Of a stretch of 64,000 bases of DNA, positions 60,874 through 64,000 are shown in pieces. The notes beneath the pieces were generated by a model that saw only the letters and a program-made list of their open reading frames with translations, had not been told where the DNA came from and ran no database searches. The DNA is from a bacterium 1xD42-87 (GTDB lineage Bacteria > Bacillota > Clostridia > Lachnospirales > Lachnospiraceae), in contig RAYM01000028.1 in assembly GCA_003611805.1 (NCBI GenBank), positions 37,020-101,019 of the forward strand. The letters are read 5' to 3'. Within the stretch, counting starts at the first letter, position 1, and each line of letters begins with the position of its first letter. The position numbers and the translations under genes were made by a program.

Positions 60874-62190
60874 ATGAATCCCAAAGTAAAGCAATTATGC
60901 AGCTACATCTTTCCGGCTGTAGGAAGCCTGTTTGTCACTTATCTGTATAATGTCATGGATGGTATTTTCGTAGGCCAGGGAGTCGGTTCAGCCGCTTTAG
61001 GCGCTGTCAATATCGGCGTTCCATTCATTACATTCGCTGTAGCCATTGTCGCAATGTTCCCCATGGGAGGCGCCACTATTATTGCCATCAGAATGGGACG
61101 GGATGACAAGGACGGGGCAAATAATGCTTTCATGACAGCCTTAACACTGACTGTCCTGACAGCGGTTATTCTGACAGTTGCCGGAACTGTTTTTTCACAG
61201 CAGATCGTGGATTTAAGCGGCGCACGTAAGCTGGGGGAGGAAATGCGCAGGATGTCGGCAGACTATCTTTTTTACTATTCCGCATTTTCACTTCCCATGC
61301 TGATGAGCAACTGCCTTTCCGTATTTGTCCGGAATGACGGTTCCCCTACCCTATCCTTTGTGGGTATGTGTGCAGGGGCAGTATCCAATATCTTTCTTGA
61401 CTGGCTTTTTATTTTCCCGCTTCAGATGGGCGTGATTGGGGCTGCTGTTGCCTCCGGATTGGGACAGATTGTCTCACTTCTGGTTCTGCTGTCCCATTTC
61501 ATCCGTAAACATGGAAATCTCCGAATTCGGCGTTTTACAATACAGCCTGTGCTGATCAGGAAGATCTGCAAGCGCGGCGCTCCCGAAGCTGTCACGCAGC
61601 TTACCACCCCGGTCACAGCTCTGTGTTATAACCTTGTCCTTGCCGGTCTTGTAGGCGATATCGGGGTATCCACCTACAGTGTCTTAAGTTTTATCTATTC
61701 TCTGGCAAATGCGGTTCTTTCCGGTGTGGCGCAGGGATTACAGCCGCTTTGGGGCAACAGTTATGGCAAACAGGATACAAAAGAAATCAACGACTATTTC
61801 CGCTTTGGCATGGCAATCAATCTTGTGCTGTCAGTTCTGGTTTCTGCAGGTCTGATTCTCTTTGATGAACCAGCCATCCGCATTTTCAGCCAAGACATGG
61901 ATCTGATAAATGCAGCATCCAAAGCATTGCCGGTTTTCAGCCTGTCCTTTATTCCCATGGCTTTAAATCTGGTCTATACTTCACTGCTCTATTCCACGAA
62001 AAGGACAAAGCAGGCAGATATCATTGCCGTATGCAGAGGAATCGTAATAAAAGCAATCGCCATATTCTGTATCCCTATTATATTCGGAAGCAACACAATC
62101 TGGGCAGCCCCGCTCGTTGCTGAAATGATTACATTTGCCATTGCGGTTATACTTACGACCACCAGCGAAAAATACTCCCTGACAAGTTAA
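60874..62190 (+). CDS. MATE-family multidrug/sodium antiporter
   Basis: This 438-residue protein has twelve hydrophobic helices in two halves. MATE motifs are FPAVGSLFVTYLYNVMDGIF, the MFPMGGATIIAIRMGR loop, PLQMGVIGAAVASGLGQI and the second-half GVAQGLQPLWGNSYGKQD. It exports cationic drugs or metabolites using Na+ or H+. AAAGGAGG precedes the ATG; an additional ATG 5 bases earlier opens a two-codon frame (ATG TTA TGA) overlapping the real start. It is expressed behind a leader peptide and terminator, so induction by ribosome-targeting compounds is plausible, by inference. Confidence 0.93.
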   Translation: MNPKVKQLCSYIFPAVGSLFVTYLYNVMDGIFVGQGVGSAALGAVNIGVPFITFAVAIVAMFPMGGATIIAIRMGRDDKDGANNAFMTALTLTVLTAVILTVAGTVFSQQIVDLSGARKLGEEMRRMSADYLFYYSAFSLPMLMSNCLSVFVRNDGSPTLSFVGMCAGAVSNIFLDWLFIFPLQMGVIGAAVASGLGQIVSLLVLLSHFIRKHGNLRIRRFTIQPVLIRKICKRGAPEAVTQLTTPVTALCYNLVLAGLVGDIGVSTYSVLSFIYSLANAVLSGVAQGLQPLWGNSYGKQDTKEINDYFRFGMAINLVLSVLVSAGLILFDEPAIRIFSQDMDLINAASKALPVFSLSFIPMALNLVYTSLLYSTKRTKQADIIAVCRGIVIKAIAIFCIPIIFGSNTIWAAPLVAEMITFAIAVILTTTSEKYSLTS

Positions 62191-62230
62191 GGGGGTATTT
62201 TTCGCCATTTTTGCAAAATATACCCCCTTA
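62188..62230. terminator. Hairpin between MATE and sigF genes
   Basis: TAAGGGGGTAT pairs perfectly with ATACCCCCTTA across a 21-base loop that is rich in T. The first arm starts with the MATE stop codon. It separates two convergent genes and may act in both directions. Confidence 0.65.
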
Positions 62231-62243
62231 ACCCCGTTTTTTC

Positions 62244-62999
62244 TCACCCCACCTCTCTCCTGAGCCGCAGCAGAATCCTTTTCTCCATCCTGCTGACCTG
62301 AACTTGGCTGATGCCAAGGCTCTTTGCCACCTCCACCTGCGTCTTGTCCTGAAAGTAACGCATCTGGATAAGCTGCCTTTCCGTCTCCGAGAGCGTCCCC
62401 ATAAGCTGCTCCAGAAGCATATGGTTTAAGATTTTTTCCTTCTCCGCATCCTCGCTCGCCCGGTTCAGCCCCGCCGTGCAGCCTGTGCCGTCGCCCACCA
62501 CCTGGTCTACGAGGTAAATCTCATTGCCGTCGGACTGGTAGACGGACTTGTAGATGGACTCCACCTCCACGTTGGCATCAAGCGCCATCACGATATCTTC
62601 TATAGAAAGTTCCGTCTCCGCGGAAAGCTCCTGCAAAGTCGCGTCCCTGCCATAAATCTGGGACAGCCTTTCTGCCGCCTGCTTGATTTTCCAGCCGTTT
62701 TCCTTGAGGGTACGGCTCACCTTCACCATCCCGTCATCCCGCAGAAACCGCTTGATCTCCCCCTGGATCATTGGCACCGCATAGGTCGAAAAACGCACCC
62801 CGAAATTCAAGTCAAACTTGTCGATCGCCTTGATCAGCCCGATGCAGCCGATCTGAAACAGATCCTCCGTATCATAGCCCCTGCCTGTGAACCGTTTGAC
62901 TATATGCCGCACCAGACCCAGATTTTCCTCTATCAGTACCCCTCTCGCCTCTTTATCTCCTGCCTGTGATCGTTCAATTAATACGGCAGTTTCCTCCAT
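62244..62999 (-). CDS. sigF: Forespore RNA polymerase sigma-F factor
   Basis: This 251-residue sigma-70 protein of the SigF/SigG group has GLVRHIVKRFTGRGYDTEDLFQIG (2.1-2.2), IKAIDKFDLNFGVRFSTYAV and MIQGEIKRFLRDDG (2.3-2.4). Region 3 is KQAAERLSQIYGRDATLQEL, and region 4 includes LSETERQLIQMRYFQDKTQ and VEVAKSLGISQVQVSRMEKR. Placement immediately after spoIIAB identifies it as sigF rather than sigG. It is held inactive by SpoIIAB and released in the forespore. GAGGAG lies before the ATG, overlapping the spoIIAB stop region. Confidence 0.96.
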   Translation of the reverse strand: MEETAVLIERSQAGDKEARGVLIEENLGLVRHIVKRFTGRGYDTEDLFQIGCIGLIKAIDKFDLNFGVRFSTYAVPMIQGEIKRFLRDDGMVKVSRTLKENGWKIKQAAERLSQIYGRDATLQELSAETELSIEDIVMALDANVEVESIYKSVYQSDGNEIYLVDQVVGDGTGCTAGLNRASEDAEKEKILNHMLLEQLMGTLSETERQLIQMRYFQDKTQVEVAKSLGISQVQVSRMEKRILLRLRREVG

Positions 63000-63002
63000 A
63001 GG

Positions 63003-63491
63003 CTACTCCTCGTCTACGATCCAGCTGCCAAGCCCGATCTTTTTATACATGCGCACAGTCGTCCCCATCTCCGGCTCTGAAAAAACTTCCAGTTCATCCA
63101 TAAATGCTTCCATAAATGCGAACCCCATACCGGAACGCTCCCACTCGGGTCTGGTCGTATAAAGCGGCTCCATGGCGCGGTTTACATCCTCTATCCCCAC
63201 GCCCCGGTCAACAACTTCCACCTCCAGAATACTTCCCTTCAGCTCGCAGTTCATCTGCACCCTGTCCGTCACGCGCCCCCTGTTCCCGTAGCCATGGATA
63301 ATCGCGTTTGTCACTGCCTCAGATACCGCCGTCTTCACGTCGGAAAGCTCCTCCAGCGTGGGATTCAAAGGAGCAATAAACGCTGCCACCGCCATCCTCG
63401 CAAAGGCTTCATTATCCGACACTGCCGCGAACTCCAAACGCATCTCGTTGGTCACCAGCCTGTAATCCTTCTTCTCCGTAACCTCTATCAT
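63003..63491 (-). CDS. spoIIAB: Anti-sigma F factor (serine kinase)
   Basis: This 162-residue HATPase-type kinase contains [25 protein letters not shown] sequence (N-box [15 protein letters not shown]), [20 protein letters not shown] (G1) and [14 protein letters not shown] (G2). SpoIIAB binds and inhibits sigma-F and phosphorylates SpoIIAA. The ATG at 63491 (GGAGG 5 bases upstream) is preferred to the longer frame from 63551. It is the middle gene of spoIIAA-spoIIAB-sigF. About 15 residues longer at the C-terminus than the B. subtilis protein. Confidence 0.96.
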   Translation of the reverse strand: MIEVTEKKDYRLVTNEMRLEFAAVSDNEAFARMAVAAFIAPLNPTLEELSDVKTAVSEAVTNAIIHGYGNRGRVTDRVQMNCELKGSILEVEVVDRGVGIEDVNRAMEPLYTTRPEWERSGMGFAFMEAFMDELEVFSEPEMGTTVRMYKKIGLGSWIVDEE

Positions 63492-63571
63492 ATCTTCCTC
63501 CTTTTTCACCCTTTTCTTATTTTGTGTCTGTGGCAGACCATGTGCAGACACAACCTCTGCAGTGAAAGCAT

Positions 63572-63883
63572 TTAGTTTTCAACCAGTTCCACAATATTCT
63601 CAAGCCCCGACAGAAGGAGCAGCCGCCTGATCCTGCTGCCCGCATTCACTGCGTACACTTTTCCCCCGAAGCAGGAAATCTTTCGGTAGCGCCCCAGAAT
63701 GACCCCCACCCCCGAACTGTCCATAAAGGTTGTCCGCTCAAAATCAAACACCACGTTCCCCACCTGTTTCGACACAATATACCTGTCTGCCCTTTTACTT
63801 ATGTCAACTGATTGATGGTGGTCTATCTCAGCCGGCATTTTTATCATTAGATAATTGTCAATCACCTTGTAGTCTTCATCCAT
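63572..63883 (-). CDS. spoIIAA: Anti-sigma F factor antagonist
   Basis: This 103-residue STAS-domain protein has the conserved phosphorylation loop [17 protein letters not shown]; by alignment with the B. subtilis protein the target serine is S57. Unphosphorylated SpoIIAA frees sigma-F from SpoIIAB. GGAGG lies 11 bases before the ATG; a GTTTACATAA motif separates them. It is the first gene of the operon. A clear sigma-H promoter could not be identified before the window ends. Confidence 0.96.
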   Translation of the reverse strand: MDEDYKVIDNYLMIKMPAEIDHHQSVDISKRADRYIVSKQVGNVVFDFERTTFMDSSGVGVILGRYRKISCFGGKVYAVNAGSRIRRLLLLSGLENIVELVEN

Positions 63884-63910
63884 ATTATGTAAACCCTCCT
63901 TTCAACCCTC

Positions 63911-63965
63911 CTGACTCTGCTTATGCGAATAAGCAGACTCAAAATGCTTCGCATTTCGAGTTCGC
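63911..63965. repeat. Palindromic intergenic element (family B, copy 2) upstream of spoIIAA
   Basis: Two adjacent hairpins: CTGCTTAT-gcga-ATAAGCAG (63917-63936) and AAATGC-ttc-GCATTT (63942-63956). In reverse orientation the GAAATGCGAAGCATTT...CTGCTTAT string matches 13604-13630. It lies in the spoIIA leader/promoter region. Confidence 0.6.
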
Positions 63966-64000
63966 GTTGCTCGTCATAAGCTGCCCCCGTCAGCCTTACA

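Overview
The window looks like a chromosomal segment of a spore-forming, anaerobic Gram-positive bacterium of the Lachnospiraceae (Clostridia). This rests on the spoIIA and spoVA genes, a tandem feoA-feoA-feoB locus with a Cys-rich FeoB partner, DUF512 and DUF3842 proteins, ClpC, strong AGGAGG ribosome sites and a moderately high GC content. The species cannot be named from the sequence alone. Most genes lie on the minus strand. No prophage, CRISPR array, rRNA operon or complete insertion sequence is visible.

Left part (1-18.1 kb), signalling and translation: a partial SUV3-like RNA helicase runs off the left edge. Next comes a plus-strand operon of three phosphorelay proteins: a receiver-HD-GYP c-di-GMP phosphodiesterase, a hybrid kinase with an HPt domain, and a hybrid kinase whose C-terminus is a DegV fatty-acid-binding domain. 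An Rpn-type nuclease, a 5'-truncated S41 peptidase relic, a two-component system, a TetM-like GTPase fused to a Rae1/YacP-like NYN endonuclease, and a chemoreceptor follow.

Centre-left (18.1-29.3 kb): a GNAT protein and a DUF512 protein, then a biotin operon (bioY-bioD-bioA-bioB plus a 58-residue protein) with a BirA-type operator at its promoter. After these come spoVAA-AB-AC, a DUF3842 protein and a GH42 beta-galactosidase.

Centre (29.3-39.7 kb): a short graveyard of gene relics (ABC ATPase, histidine kinase, MATE transporter) surrounds a PepSY protein. The feo iron-uptake operon follows, with four TTAG-N6-CTAA boxes. Then come an ABM monooxygenase-like protein, a truncated flavin reductase, a large secreted cysteine-peptidase-like/leucine-rich-repeat protein, a lone tRNA-Trp and a lipoprotein.

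Right (39.7-64 kb): a heterodimeric ABC exporter, an LCP protein, radA, an operon coupling a membrane SH3 protein, a GntR regulator and ClpC, the purE-purM-purN-purD operon, an unusually long M29 aminopeptidase and pyrE. An AT-rich island holds an ECF sigma/anti-sigma pair and a MATE transporter preceded by what looks like a leader-peptide attenuator. The spoIIAA-spoIIAB-sigF operon closes the window.

The most unusual items are the kinase-DegV fusion, the TetM-NYN fusion, the MATE leader-peptide attenuator, the iron-box array, and families of short palindromic repeats. Some repeats are intergenic and some lie in-frame within protein linkers.
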